A stretch of DNA of 6,380 nucleotides. Source: Acidovorax sp. Lineage in GTDB: Bacteria > Pseudomonadota > Gammaproteobacteria > Burkholderiales > Burkholderiaceae_C. How positions within the stretch are numbered: the first letter of the stretch is position 1; the number at the start of each line of letters is the position of its first letter. Below the pieces are notes generated by a model. That model searched no databases, was not told the DNA's origin, and saw nothing but the letters and a program-made list of their open reading frames with translations. The stretch is taken from positions 1 through 6,380 of the forward strand of contig WOZN01000320.1 of assembly GCA_011620245.1 (NCBI GenBank). The letters run 5' to 3'. Shown here piece by piece: positions 1 to 6,213 of the stretch. Both the position numbers and the translations under genes were made by a program.

Positions 1-192
1 AGATTTCATGCGACCTGGCAAGGAATACAAAGCGGTCAACTGCCGTTTTTAGGTTGAATGGGTGACGTCACGCTCGATTGCGCCTGAAGCCATTGCTGAG
101 TATTTCAGCCGGCTGTCGCAATTGGCGCAGGCGAAGGCCTTGGATACGCCGCAGGGGCCCGCTCATGCCCCTGCGAGATCGTGGGCAGGTTC
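1..192. other. Left-edge region without an assignable gene
   Basis: No gene can be assigned here. One plus-strand frame entering from the left edge runs 16 codons and stops at TAG 50-52 (reading DFMRPGKEYKAVNCRF). It could be the C-terminus of a gene lying mostly outside the window, but other frames also enter and close at 55-57 and 63-65, so the choice is a guess. A GTG-initiated frame from 62 overlaps the end of the cytochrome gene on the other strand and resembles no family I know. A perfect 10-bp palindrome (gtgacgtcac) sits at 62-71, and a GC-rich hairpin at 150-175 is listed separately. Confidence 0.4.
150..175 (-). terminator. GC-rich hairpin just past the cytochrome gene
   Basis: The arms 150-158 and 167-175 are perfectly complementary (cgcaggggc / gcccctgcg) around an 8-base loop. 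The hairpin lies about 18 bases beyond the stop codon of the minus-strand cytochrome gene, the usual place for a transcript-end structure. There is no T-run after it on the minus strand, so it is not a textbook intrinsic terminator. It may instead protect a 3' end, or it may be chance in GC-rich DNA. Confidence 0.3.
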
Positions 193-2409
193 TCAGTACC
201 TGGCGTCTGCAGGCTTTTTATCTTTGGGCCAGTCCTTGACCTTGCCGGCGAAGTCCGGGCGCGGCTGGTGACTGAAATACTCGGCCACATCCACCGCCTC
301 CTGGTCCGTCAGGCCACCCTGGCCCAGCGGGAACTTGTTATGCATCGCGATCGGCATGTTGCGCTTGACGAAGGCGGCTGCCGTGTAGGTGCGGGCCATG
401 CCGGCGCCGATGTTGAAGGACTCGTCGCCCCACAGCGGCGGATAGACCCACTGGCCCTTGGCGTTCTTGATGCCTTCGCCGTCGGCGCCATGGCACAGCG
501 CGCACTGGGCTTGATAAATCTTCTTGCCGTTCTCGGGATTGGGGATGATGCTCTGGCTGACTTTGCCCACACCCCGGCCCTCGACCTTGTCTGCGGGCTT
601 GGTCTCGCGACGCATCCAGTCGAACAGCGCCACCATGGCCTTGAGCTCCTGCGAATCCAGCGGCAGTGGCTTGCCGTTCATCGAGCGCAGGAAGCAGCCG
701 TTGATGCGGTCTTCCAGCGTGATGGTGCGGCCGGCGCGCGGTGCGTAACTGGGGAAGAAAGCCGAGATGCCGATATAGGGCGAGCCATCGGCCACAGTGC
801 CGGCGTTCAGGTGGCAGCTGGCGCAGTTCAGCGCATTGCCCACGTTCTTGGGCAGCAGGTCGCGCGTTTCGATGTTCAGGCGCGCGCCATGGACCAGTTG
901 CTTGGCGTTGGGTTCGGCCAGCATGGCGGCCAGGCGCGGGGTCTCGAACGGACGCGAGTTGTCGGGCAGAGCATGGAGCTGCTTGCGCTGGCTGGAAATG
1001 TCCTCAGCCTTGATCTCCGACGCATTCTTGCTGCCCCAGTTGCGGCGGGTGAAATTCAGGATGTCAGCGATCTCCTGGTCGCCCAACTGGGCGAAAGCCG
1101 GCATGGTCAGCGACCGTGCTTGGCTCTGGGTCACCGGCGTGGTCCAGCCGGTCAGCATGATGTGGATCAGCGTGCTGGGGTTGTCTGCGCGCAGCGAGCG
1201 ATTGCCCTCTAGCGAGGGGAAGACGTCCTTGACGCCGCCGCCGTCCGCGCGGTGGCAGTCCGCGCAAAATTGCAGATAGCCCAGTCCGCCGCGGCTGGTG
1301 TAGAGGTCGGCCGGCACGTTGTAATGCGCGGCGTCGGCGGTATTGGCTTCGTTGCTGCCGATGGCGCGCGCTGGAATCGCGATGCGCGGCGCCGGCCCCT
1401 GGGCCACCTGCATGGGCAGGTCCTCCTTGCCGGCGGGCAGAGACTTGAGGTAAGTGCCTATGGCCAGCAGGTCGGCATCGCTCATGTACTGCGTGCTGTG
1501 CTGCACTACATCCACCATGTTCCCCGAGACTGTGCCGTGGCGGTTGCGTCCGGTCTTGAGCATCTCGGCGGTTTCCTTGGGCGTCCATAGGTCGCGCAGG
1601 CTCAGGGCCTGCCAGCCTTCCACTGTTTCGCCGGCCAGGAAGTAGATGCCGCTCTGGCCCTCGCCAGTCATGGTCTTCTCCTGGAAAGCGACACCGCGCG
1701 GCGTATGGCACGCCCCACAGTGGCCCAGGCCCTGCACCAGATAGGCCCCACGATTCCACTCGGGTCCTTGCTGCGCGCTGGGCTGGAACGGCGTAGCGTC
1801 CAGGAACAGCCAGTTCCAAAGCGACAGGCCCCAGCGCTGGTTGAAAGGGAAGCCCATTTCTGACGCCTTGTTCGGCGCCTGCACCGGCGCCACACCTCCC
1901 ATCAGATAGGCATACAGCGCTTGCATGTCTTCAGTAGACATCTTGGCATAAGAAGGGTACGGCATGGCCGGATAAAGGTTGCGGCCGTCGGCTGCCACAC
2001 CCTTGCGCATAGCGCGGTCGAACTGCTCGAAGCTGTAGCTGCCCATGCCGGTGGCCTTGTCCGGCGTGATATTGGTGGAATAGAGCTTGCCGAACGGTGT
2101 CTCCAGCGCGAGGCCGCCGGCCATGGGTTGGGACTTTTCGCCCGTGTGGCAGGCAACGCAGTCGCCCAGACGGGCGATGTAGCGTCCACGCTCAATCAGG
2201 CTGCGCTGCTCTGGGGGCAGATCAGCGGCGTAGTTGGCGGGCAGGTCATCAATGACCTGCGGCTCCATTGCATGTTTGGACGGTGCGCTCGTCGCCGCTT
2301 CAAGGGCTTGCCCGATCACGGGCGAGGCGGTCACGAAGATCCCCGCCATTGCCCCGAATAGAACCGCGCGGCGAACAAATGCAGATGGATGGTGAAGGGG
2401 ATTCTTCAT
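193..2409 (-). CDS. Exported pentahaem cytochrome c: AdhB-like trihaem part fused to a TsdA-like dihaem part
   Basis: The 738-residue protein begins with a Sec-type signal peptide: two arginines at 13-14, then a hydrophobic stretch to about 35. It should therefore act in the periplasm. Five CxxCH haem sites are visible: CVACH 84-88, CGACH 231-235, CADCH 382-386, CASCH 529-533 and CALCH 636-640. Residues ~50-460 read like the three-haem electron-transfer subunit of periplasmic alcohol, gluconate or aldehyde dehydrogenases, with candidate Met ligands near 149, 298 and 436. Residues ~490-738 match thiosulfate dehydrogenase TsdA: Cys572 lies 39 residues after haem-4 His533, in the motif RINGCFLRSMNG, and Met685 lies 45 after haem-5 His640. 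The ATG at 2409 is chosen because it places the signal peptide at the N-terminus. A GTG at 2481 would add 24 residues in front of it. No strong Shine-Dalgarno precedes either start. The gene stands alone, with no dehydrogenase beside it. A c-type cytochrome is certain; the substrate (thiosulfate/tetrathionate or an organic donor) is inferred. Confidence 0.9.
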   Translation of the reverse strand: MKNPLHHPSAFVRRAVLFGAMAGIFVTASPVIGQALEAATSAPSKHAMEPQVIDDLPANYAADLPPEQRSLIERGRYIARLGDCVACHTGEKSQPMAGGLALETPFGKLYSTNITPDKATGMGSYSFEQFDRAMRKGVAADGRNLYPAMPYPSYAKMSTEDMQALYAYLMGGVAPVQAPNKASEMGFPFNQRWGLSLWNWLFLDATPFQPSAQQGPEWNRGAYLVQGLGHCGACHTPRGVAFQEKTMTGEGQSGIYFLAGETVEGWQALSLRDLWTPKETAEMLKTGRNRHGTVSGNMVDVVQHSTQYMSDADLLAIGTYLKSLPAGKEDLPMQVAQGPAPRIAIPARAIGSNEANTADAAHYNVPADLYTSRGGLGYLQFCADCHRADGGGVKDVFPSLEGNRSLRADNPSTLIHIMLTGWTTPVTQSQARSLTMPAFAQLGDQEIADILNFTRRNWGSKNASEIKAEDISSQRKQLHALPDNSRPFETPRLAAMLAEPNAKQLVHGARLNIETRDLLPKNVGNALNCASCHLNAGTVADGSPYIGISAFFPSYAPRAGRTITLEDRINGCFLRSMNGKPLPLDSQELKAMVALFDWMRRETKPADKVEGRGVGKVSQSIIPNPENGKKIYQAQCALCHGADGEGIKNAKGQWVYPPLWGDESFNIGAGMARTYTAAAFVKRNMPIAMHNKFPLGQGGLTDQEAVDVAEYFSHQPRPDFAGKVKDWPKDKKPADARY

Positions 2410-2619
2410 GGGAAATCGATATGTTTGGATCTTGACCAGAATGTACACGTGGGGCACCCAGCGGTACGCCCTGAGCGCCACTGCATCTGCGCTAACGAGA
2501 CCATTGCGCGATCAGAGCCGCCTCTGACTTGCGCAAGCTTCCGGTCGGCCCAGCCTGCGAAACCATCGTAGGCAACGCAGCACCCCCGCATCAGTACCGC
2601 TTTAGGGTAGAGGTTGTAG
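2410..2619. other. Gap upstream of the cytochrome gene
   Basis: I see no convincing gene in these 210 bases. They should hold the promoter of the minus-strand cytochrome gene, but I found no good -35/-10 pair. A 10-bp palindrome (cttgcgcaag) at 2528-2537 and a weak 5-bp hairpin at 2617-2632 are the only visible structures. Short open frames on both strands have no recognisable composition or motif. Confidence 0.5.
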
Positions 2620-2916
2620 CCTTTTCGGGCTATTGCGTTCGCGCCGCCCAGGGCTGCCGGGCTGGGCTACCACTCGCCCAACATGGAGCTCAGCCACGGC
2701 GCGCGCCTGCCGCGCAAGGCCACGGGGTTTGATCAGGAGTCGATTGCCACGCTGATCCTCTCGGGCCGCTACCTGGGTTTTCTGCCCGGCCATTACGCCG
2801 AAGCCTTTGAGCGCCAGGGCCGGATGCAGGCCGTGCTGCCCGCGCAGTTTTTCTGCCGCTGCCAGTTTGTGAGCGTGCTGCGCAAGGCAATCCGGTACAT
2901 GGTGATGATCCCTTGA
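2620..2916 (+). pseudogene. Remnant of a LysR-family regulator (effector-binding domain only)
   Basis: This plus-strand frame follows a stop at 2617-2619 and ends at TGA 2914-2916. From about 2650 it reads like the C-terminal half of a LysR-type regulator's effector-binding domain: GLGYHSPNMEL, then FDQESIATLILSGRYLGFLPGHYAEAFERQG in two pieces across 2720-2815, then a stretch ending in FVSVLRK. The 'S/A-G-x-G-xLPxHYA' pattern is characteristic of that family. Intact members are about 300 residues with an N-terminal winged helix-turn-helix. Here the DNA-binding domain and first half of the effector domain are absent, the preceding 200 bases do not encode them in any frame, and the usual 20-odd last residues after 'VLRKA' are replaced by an unrelated IRYMVMIP. 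The fragment is therefore cut at both ends and should not function as a regulator. It lies tail-to-tail with the DUF2061 gene, 7 bases apart. Confidence 0.75.
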
Positions 2917-2923
2917 ATAAGGG

Positions 2924-3172
2924 TCAGGCTTTTTGCATGGCGGGGGCGTTGTCAGCACGGCGGCGCGCGGCGCGCTCCCAGGCCTTTTCGTGGAAGAAGA
3001 AGGCCACGGCCTGCACCGTGGGCTCCAGCAGGCTGAGCGTGAGCGAGGCCCACAGGTTGCCGGTGACGGCATAGGCCACCAGGGCGGCCACGCAGATATG
3101 GATGAGGTAGTAGCTGCCCGTCTTCATCAGCATGGTCTTGTTCTGGCGGGCGGCGCGGCGGATAAGGGACAT
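2924..3172 (-). CDS. DUF2061 family small membrane protein
   Basis: This 82-residue protein has two predicted membrane helices, about 21-38 and 40-60. Between and after them are the landmarks of the DUF2061 family: His25 in the first helix, TG at 37-38, the Glu50-Pro51 pair, and HEKAW at 61-65 following a run of phenylalanines. A positively charged tail (ERAARRR) suggests cytoplasmic ends. The length is normal for the family, whose biochemical role is unknown. The start at 3172 is well supported: an AAGGAG Shine-Dalgarno (plus-strand 3179-3184) lies six bases upstream. In-frame ATGs at residues 14 and 16 lack one. The gene appears monocistronic. A Fur-box-like palindrome about 54 bases upstream suggests iron-responsive control, which is an inference. 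Confidence 0.85.
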   Translation of the reverse strand: MSLIRRAARQNKTMLMKTGSYYLIHICVAALVAYAVTGNLWASLTLSLLEPTVQAVAFFFHEKAWERAARRRADNAPAMQKA

Positions 3173-3223
3173 GGTGGACTCCTTGATTTCAACAAGGCCC
3201 GCAGTGAAAAGCAGGCACAGTCA

Positions 3224-3242
3224 AATGGTAGTCATTCTCAAT
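3224..3242 (-). promoter_or_regulatory. Fur-box-like palindrome upstream of the DUF2061 gene
   Basis: Read on the minus strand, the core 3226-3240 is TGAGAATGACTACCA. It matches 11 of the 14 defined positions of the 7-1-7 Fur consensus (TGATAATnATTATCA). A weak promoter can be drawn over it: TTGGCC, 18 bases, TACCAT. If real, bound Fur would block it. The element lies about 54 bases before the DUF2061 start and about 154 before the rightward SPFH start, so the leftward gene is the more likely target. The match is by eye only. Confidence 0.45.
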
Positions 3243-3336
3243 GGCTGCGGCCAATTGATCGTGCCTAAGCCGCGGATAGCCGCTGCCAACAGGCGCCGCC
3301 CGGCCCGAAGCAGCCGCTTTCTCCGTCATTCGCCAT

Positions 3337-3345
3337 TGCTATGAT
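3337..3345 (+). promoter_or_regulatory. Extended -10 promoter for the SPFH gene
   Basis: The sequence TGCTATGAT fits an extended -10 element (TGnTATAAT with one mismatch in the hexamer). The -35 region around 3317-3323 is poor, as is usual for extended -10 promoters. Transcription would start near 3352 and give a leader of about 42 bases before the ATG at 3394. It is the best sigma-70-like candidate in the gap. Confidence 0.45.
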
Positions 3346-3393
3346 GGCCGCTTTCCTCACCCCCCAACCCCTCACCGCACCCGGGAGCACCGC

Positions 3394-4452
3394 ATGGCCC
3401 TCATGGACTTCATCAAGAAACAGTTCATTGACATCATCCAGTGGACCGAAGAGGGGGATGGCACGCTGGCCTGGCGCTTTCCGATGGCGGGCATGGAAAT
3501 CCAGAACGGCGCCTCGCTGGTGGTGCGCGAGTCGCAGATGGCGATCTTCGTCAACGAGGGCCAGGTGGCCGACGTGTTCGGCCCCGGCACCTACAAGCTC
3601 ACCACGCAGACGCTGCCGGTGCTCACCTACCTCAAGAACTGGGACAAGCTCTTCGAGTCGCCCTTCAAGAGCGATGTGTACTTTTTCAGCACGCGCCAGC
3701 AGATCGACCAGAAATGGGGCACGCCCCAGCCCATCACGATCCGCGACAAGGATTTTGGCGCCGTGCGCCTGCGCGCCTTCGGCAACTACGCCTTTCGCAT
3801 CGCCGACCCCAAGCTGTTCCACACCGAGATCTCGGGCACGCGCGAGTCCTACCACGTGGCCGACCTCGAAGGCCAGCTGCGCGGACTGGTGCTGCAGAAC
3901 ATCAGCAACGCCATTGCGGGCAGCGGCCTGCCGTTTCTCGACCTGGCGGCCAACCAGGTCATGTTTGCCGATGCGCTGACCAAGGAACTGGCGCCGGTCT
4001 TTGCCAAGCTGGGCCTGCTGATCGAAAACCTCACGGTGCAGAACGTCTCGCTGCCCGAAGAGCTGCAAAAAATCCTCGACCAGAAGATCGGCATGGGCAT
4101 GGTCGGCAACGACATGGGCAAGTTCATGCAGTACCAGACGGCGCAGGCCATCCCCAAGTTCGCCGAAGGTGCGGGCAGCGGTGGCGGCGGCATTGCCGGC
4201 GACGCCATGGGCCTGGGCGCCGGTGTGGCGCTGGGCCAGGTGCTGGCGCAGAACCTGCAGGCCGGCCTGCAAGGTGGCGGTGCGGCCGCACAGGCGGCGC
4301 CTGCTGCGGCGGCAGCCGCTGGCGTCGCTGGCGTCAAACCCGAGGACGTGATGGCCACGCTGGAAAAGCTGGGCGAGCTCAAGGCCAAGGGCATCCTGAC
4401 CCAGGAAGAGTTCGATGCCAAGAAGGCCGAGTTGCTCAAGAAGCTGGTCTGA
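3394..4452 (+). CDS. SPFH (band 7) domain protein with C-terminal SHOCT domain
   Basis: The protein is 352 residues. An SPFH domain of the COG4260 type (sometimes annotated 'virion core protein-like') spans about 17-235, with typical features: a 'SLVVRESQMAIFVNEGQ' strand pair at 41-57, FGPGTYKLTT at 62-71, and a helix running to about 232. A Gly-rich segment (256-283) and an Ala-rich linker (297-312) lead to a SHOCT domain at about 316-350 (MATLEKLGELKAKGILTQEEF, split over 320-340). There is no signal peptide or clear membrane helix, so it probably associates with the inner membrane from the cytoplasm as an oligomeric scaffold. GGGAG at 3383-3387, six bases before the ATG, fixes the start. 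It precedes the zinc-ribbon/DUF4178 gene by 238 bases. Related genes in Bacillus subtilis (ydjI, with pspA) act in membrane-stress scaffolds. The domain call is firm; the role is inferred. Confidence 0.9.
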   Translation: MALMDFIKKQFIDIIQWTEEGDGTLAWRFPMAGMEIQNGASLVVRESQMAIFVNEGQVADVFGPGTYKLTTQTLPVLTYLKNWDKLFESPFKSDVYFFSTRQQIDQKWGTPQPITIRDKDFGAVRLRAFGNYAFRIADPKLFHTEISGTRESYHVADLEGQLRGLVLQNISNAIAGSGLPFLDLAANQVMFADALTKELAPVFAKLGLLIENLTVQNVSLPEELQKILDQKIGMGMVGNDMGKFMQYQTAQAIPKFAEGAGSGGGGIAGDAMGLGAGVALGQVLAQNLQAGLQGGGAAAQAAPAAAAAAGVAGVKPEDVMATLEKLGELKAKGILTQEEFDAKKAELLKKLV

Positions 4453-4461
4453 ACTCACTTT

Positions 4462-4506
4462 TTGATAGCTGCTAGCGCTTGCTGCATAAGCGCTAGAGGC
4501 CTAAAA
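4462..4506. repeat. Comamonadaceae-type intergenic hairpin repeat
   Basis: The 9-base arms ctagcgctt (4472-4480) and aagcgctag (4488-4496) are perfectly complementary around a 7-base loop. They are flanked by tttttgatagctg on the left and aggcctaaaa on the right. The overall string resembles a short repeat I recall as scattered through Acidovorax, Polaromonas and related genomes, usually just after genes. It begins about 10 bases past the SPFH stop. It may serve as a transcript-end structure, but the T-run lies before the stem, not after, so it is not a standard terminator for the SPFH gene. Confidence 0.6.
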
Positions 4507-4548
4507 GACCTGATCTTGCGATATTTGTTGCTGATGATTCACCCCCAT

Positions 4549-4618
4549 CCGTTCGGGCTGAGCCTGTCGAAGCCTTGCACGCACCGGGAAAGCCCTTCGA
4601 CAGGCTCAGCCCGAACGG
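4549..4618. repeat. Perfect 24-bp inverted repeat (REP-like)
   Basis: The left arm 4549-4572 (starting ccgttcgggctgagcctg) is the exact reverse complement of the right arm 4595-4618, with a 22-base spacer between them. The arm sequence resembles a family of dispersed palindromic repeats I recall from many beta- and gammaproteobacterial genomes. It sits between two genes probably transcribed in the same direction. In RNA it would form a very stable hairpin and could attenuate or stabilise the message between them. No T-run follows it on either strand, and no RAYT transposase is present in the window. Confidence 0.8.
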
Positions 4619-4690
4619 TCGGTGAAAGGCACCCTCTCAAGTCAGCAGGCCTCCAAGCCGCATAGCGCGGCGCAGGCAGCAGCCCCCACG

Positions 4691-6181
4691 ATGGCCACCG
4701 ACCCCGCACAACGTTATTACCGCGCGCCCTGCCCCGGCTGCGGCGCGCCGGTTGAATTTCGCAGCGCGCAGTCCACGCACGCCGTCTGCGGCTATTGCCA
4801 GAGCACCGTGGTGCGCAGCGGCGAGGTGCTCACGCGCCTGGGCAAGATGGCCGAGCTGTTCGACGACCACAGCCCGCTGCAGCTCATGGCCAGCGGGCGC
4901 ATCCAGGAGGGCGGCAAGGACCTGCCCTTCACGCTGATTGGCCGCCTGCAATACAAGGGCGACGCGGGCGTGTGGACCGAATGGGCCGCCTTTTTGCAAG
5001 ACGGCACCCTGGCCACGCTGGGCGAGGACAACGGCGCCTATGTCTTCACCCGCCCCATCGACCCGGGCCGCGAGATGCCCGAGGCCGCGCGCTGGTCCAT
5101 CGGCACCACCACCGCCATCAACGGCAAGCCCTACAGCGTGGCCTATGCCGGCCAGGCGCAACTGATCTCGGCGCAGGGCGAGCTGCCCAAGCTGCCGCCG
5201 CTGGGCCAGCCGTTCGACATGGTCGAGCTGCGCAGCGCCGACGGCGAAGTGGTCAGCATCGACTATGGCCACACACCGCCCAACGTAGAGCGCGGCAAGG
5301 CCGTGCTGCTCGAAGACCTGCAGCTCACCGGCCTGAAAGAAGAATCGGCCAAGGACGAAAAAGGCCGCCAGTTCAACTGCCCGCACTGCGGCGCGCCGGT
5401 GCAGGTGCAGCTGGCCAACTCCAAAAGCGTCACCTGCGGGTCGTGCGCCAGCATCATCAGCCTGGACAGCGGCGTGGGCGGCGAGCTGCGCGCGGCCCAG
5501 CAAGACGAGCCCGTGCAGCCCATCATCCCGCTGGGCAGCAAAGGCCCGCTGCAGGGCGTGCAATGGCAGGTGGTGGGTTTTCAGCACCGCATGGGCGTGG
5601 AGCCGGGTGATGATGAACATTTTGGCTGGAGCGAATACCTGCTCTACAACCGCAAACGCGGCTTTGCCTTTCTGGTGGATTCGCAAGAAGGCTGGAGCCT
5701 GGTGCGCCCCACCACCGGCGCCCCGCAACTGTCCGCCAGCGGCCGCAGCGCCACCTACCTGGGCACCACCTACCAGCTCAAATACAGCTACGAGGCCGAA
5801 ACCACCTACGTGCTGGGCGAGTTTTACTGGCAGGTCACGCGCGGCCAGAAAACCAGCAACCGCGACTTCGAAAGCAGCAAAGGCCTGCTGTCGATGGAGC
5901 AAAGCCGCAATGAGATCACCTGGTCAGCAGGCGACCGGTTGTCCAGCGACACGGTGGTGCAGGCCTTCGGTCTGGGCGACAAGAAGGATATGCTGCAGCG
6001 CGACGACCCCGGCCCCTTCGTGGCCAGGTCGGGCCTGGGCTGCGGCACCATCATCCTGATTGCGGTCATCATCGTCATCTTGCTCATCATGCTGGGCAAT
6101 TGCTCGGGGTCACCCGGCAGCGGCTATCGCAGCTCGGGCGGCTCGTTCGGCGGGTATTCATCCGGCGGAGGGCACAAATAA
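4691..6181 (+). CDS. Membrane protein with two zinc ribbons and two DUF4178 domains
   Basis: The protein is 496 residues and repeats a zinc ribbon plus DUF4178 unit twice. The first ribbon is C14-P-G-C17 with C33-G-Y-C36, followed by DUF4178 at about 66-190. The second ribbon is C230-P-H-C233 with C249-G-S-C252, followed by DUF4178 at about 278-425 (FGWSEYLLYNRKRGFAFLV at 311-329). One hydrophobic helix at 452-468 and a 28-residue Gly/Ser-rich tail close the protein. The large N-terminal part should lie in the cytoplasm, anchored by the C-terminal helix. The ATG at 4691 is preferred because the product then starts just before the first ribbon. A GTG at 4622 would add 23 Gln/Ala-rich residues and abut the inverted repeat. 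Neither has a strong Shine-Dalgarno. DUF4178 has no known enzymatic activity. Its genes are known to neighbour DUF350, SpeD and aminopropyltransferase genes, and here DUF350 follows by 32 bases, suggesting an operon. Confidence 0.88.
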   Translation: MATDPAQRYYRAPCPGCGAPVEFRSAQSTHAVCGYCQSTVVRSGEVLTRLGKMAELFDDHSPLQLMASGRIQEGGKDLPFTLIGRLQYKGDAGVWTEWAAFLQDGTLATLGEDNGAYVFTRPIDPGREMPEAARWSIGTTTAINGKPYSVAYAGQAQLISAQGELPKLPPLGQPFDMVELRSADGEVVSIDYGHTPPNVERGKAVLLEDLQLTGLKEESAKDEKGRQFNCPHCGAPVQVQLANSKSVTCGSCASIISLDSGVGGELRAAQQDEPVQPIIPLGSKGPLQGVQWQVVGFQHRMGVEPGDDEHFGWSEYLLYNRKRGFAFLVDSQEGWSLVRPTTGAPQLSASGRSATYLGTTYQLKYSYEAETTYVLGEFYWQVTRGQKTSNRDFESSKGLLSMEQSRNEITWSAGDRLSSDTVVQAFGLGDKKDMLQRDDPGPFVARSGLGCGTIILIAVIIVILLIMLGNCSGSPGSGYRSSGGSFGGYSSGGGHK

Positions 6182-6193
6182 TGCACAAATAGT
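6172..6193 (+). repeat. Short tandem duplication at a stop codon
   Basis: An 11-base unit, gcacaaataat, is followed directly by gcacaaatagt, ten of eleven bases identical. The first copy contains the TAA stop of the zinc-ribbon/DUF4178 gene. The second creates a dead three-codon ATG frame. It looks like a small slippage duplication and probably has no function. Confidence 0.5.
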
Positions 6194-6213
6194 GTTTACC
6201 CACGGAGGTCATC

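Noticed and set aside
62..71. 10-bp palindrome gtgacgtcac
   Set aside because: A single 10-bp palindrome with no neighbouring promoter or paired site is not enough for an operator call.
62..271. Plus-strand GTG-initiated 69-codon frame at the left edge
   Set aside because: It overlaps the end of the cytochrome gene antisense and resembles no family; the first 30 residues look protein-like but cannot be supported.
181..1212. Long plus-strand open frame (343 codons) opposite the cytochrome gene
   Set aside because: It lies wholly antisense to a gene with five haem motifs and a signal peptide. Its translation is rich in Ala/Arg/Gly/Leu without motifs, as expected of a shadow frame in GC-rich DNA.
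2406..2591. Minus-strand 61-codon open frame upstream of the cytochrome gene
   Set aside because: It overlaps the cytochrome start, and its composition is Arg/Cys/Trp-rich with no motif and no clear ribosome site.
2617..2632. Hairpin tagcc/ggcta with a TTTTCG loop
   Set aside because: A five-base stem is expected by chance and has no T-run or gene end beside it.
2907..2934. Small hairpin (ccctt/aaggg) followed by five T's, a possible plus-strand terminator
   Set aside because: The stem is only 5 bp with a bulge beyond, the T-run starts six bases after it, and it lies partly inside the end of the DUF2061 gene. Too weak to call.
3265..4458. Minus-strand open frame of 397 codons opposite the SPFH gene
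   Set aside because: It mirrors the SPFH gene almost end to end and has no family resemblance; the sense-strand domains are clear.
4637..5902. Minus-strand open frame of 421 codons opposite the DUF4178 gene
   Set aside because: It is a His/Ala/Gly-rich shadow frame with no recognisable domain, while the sense strand carries zinc ribbons and DUF4178 units.
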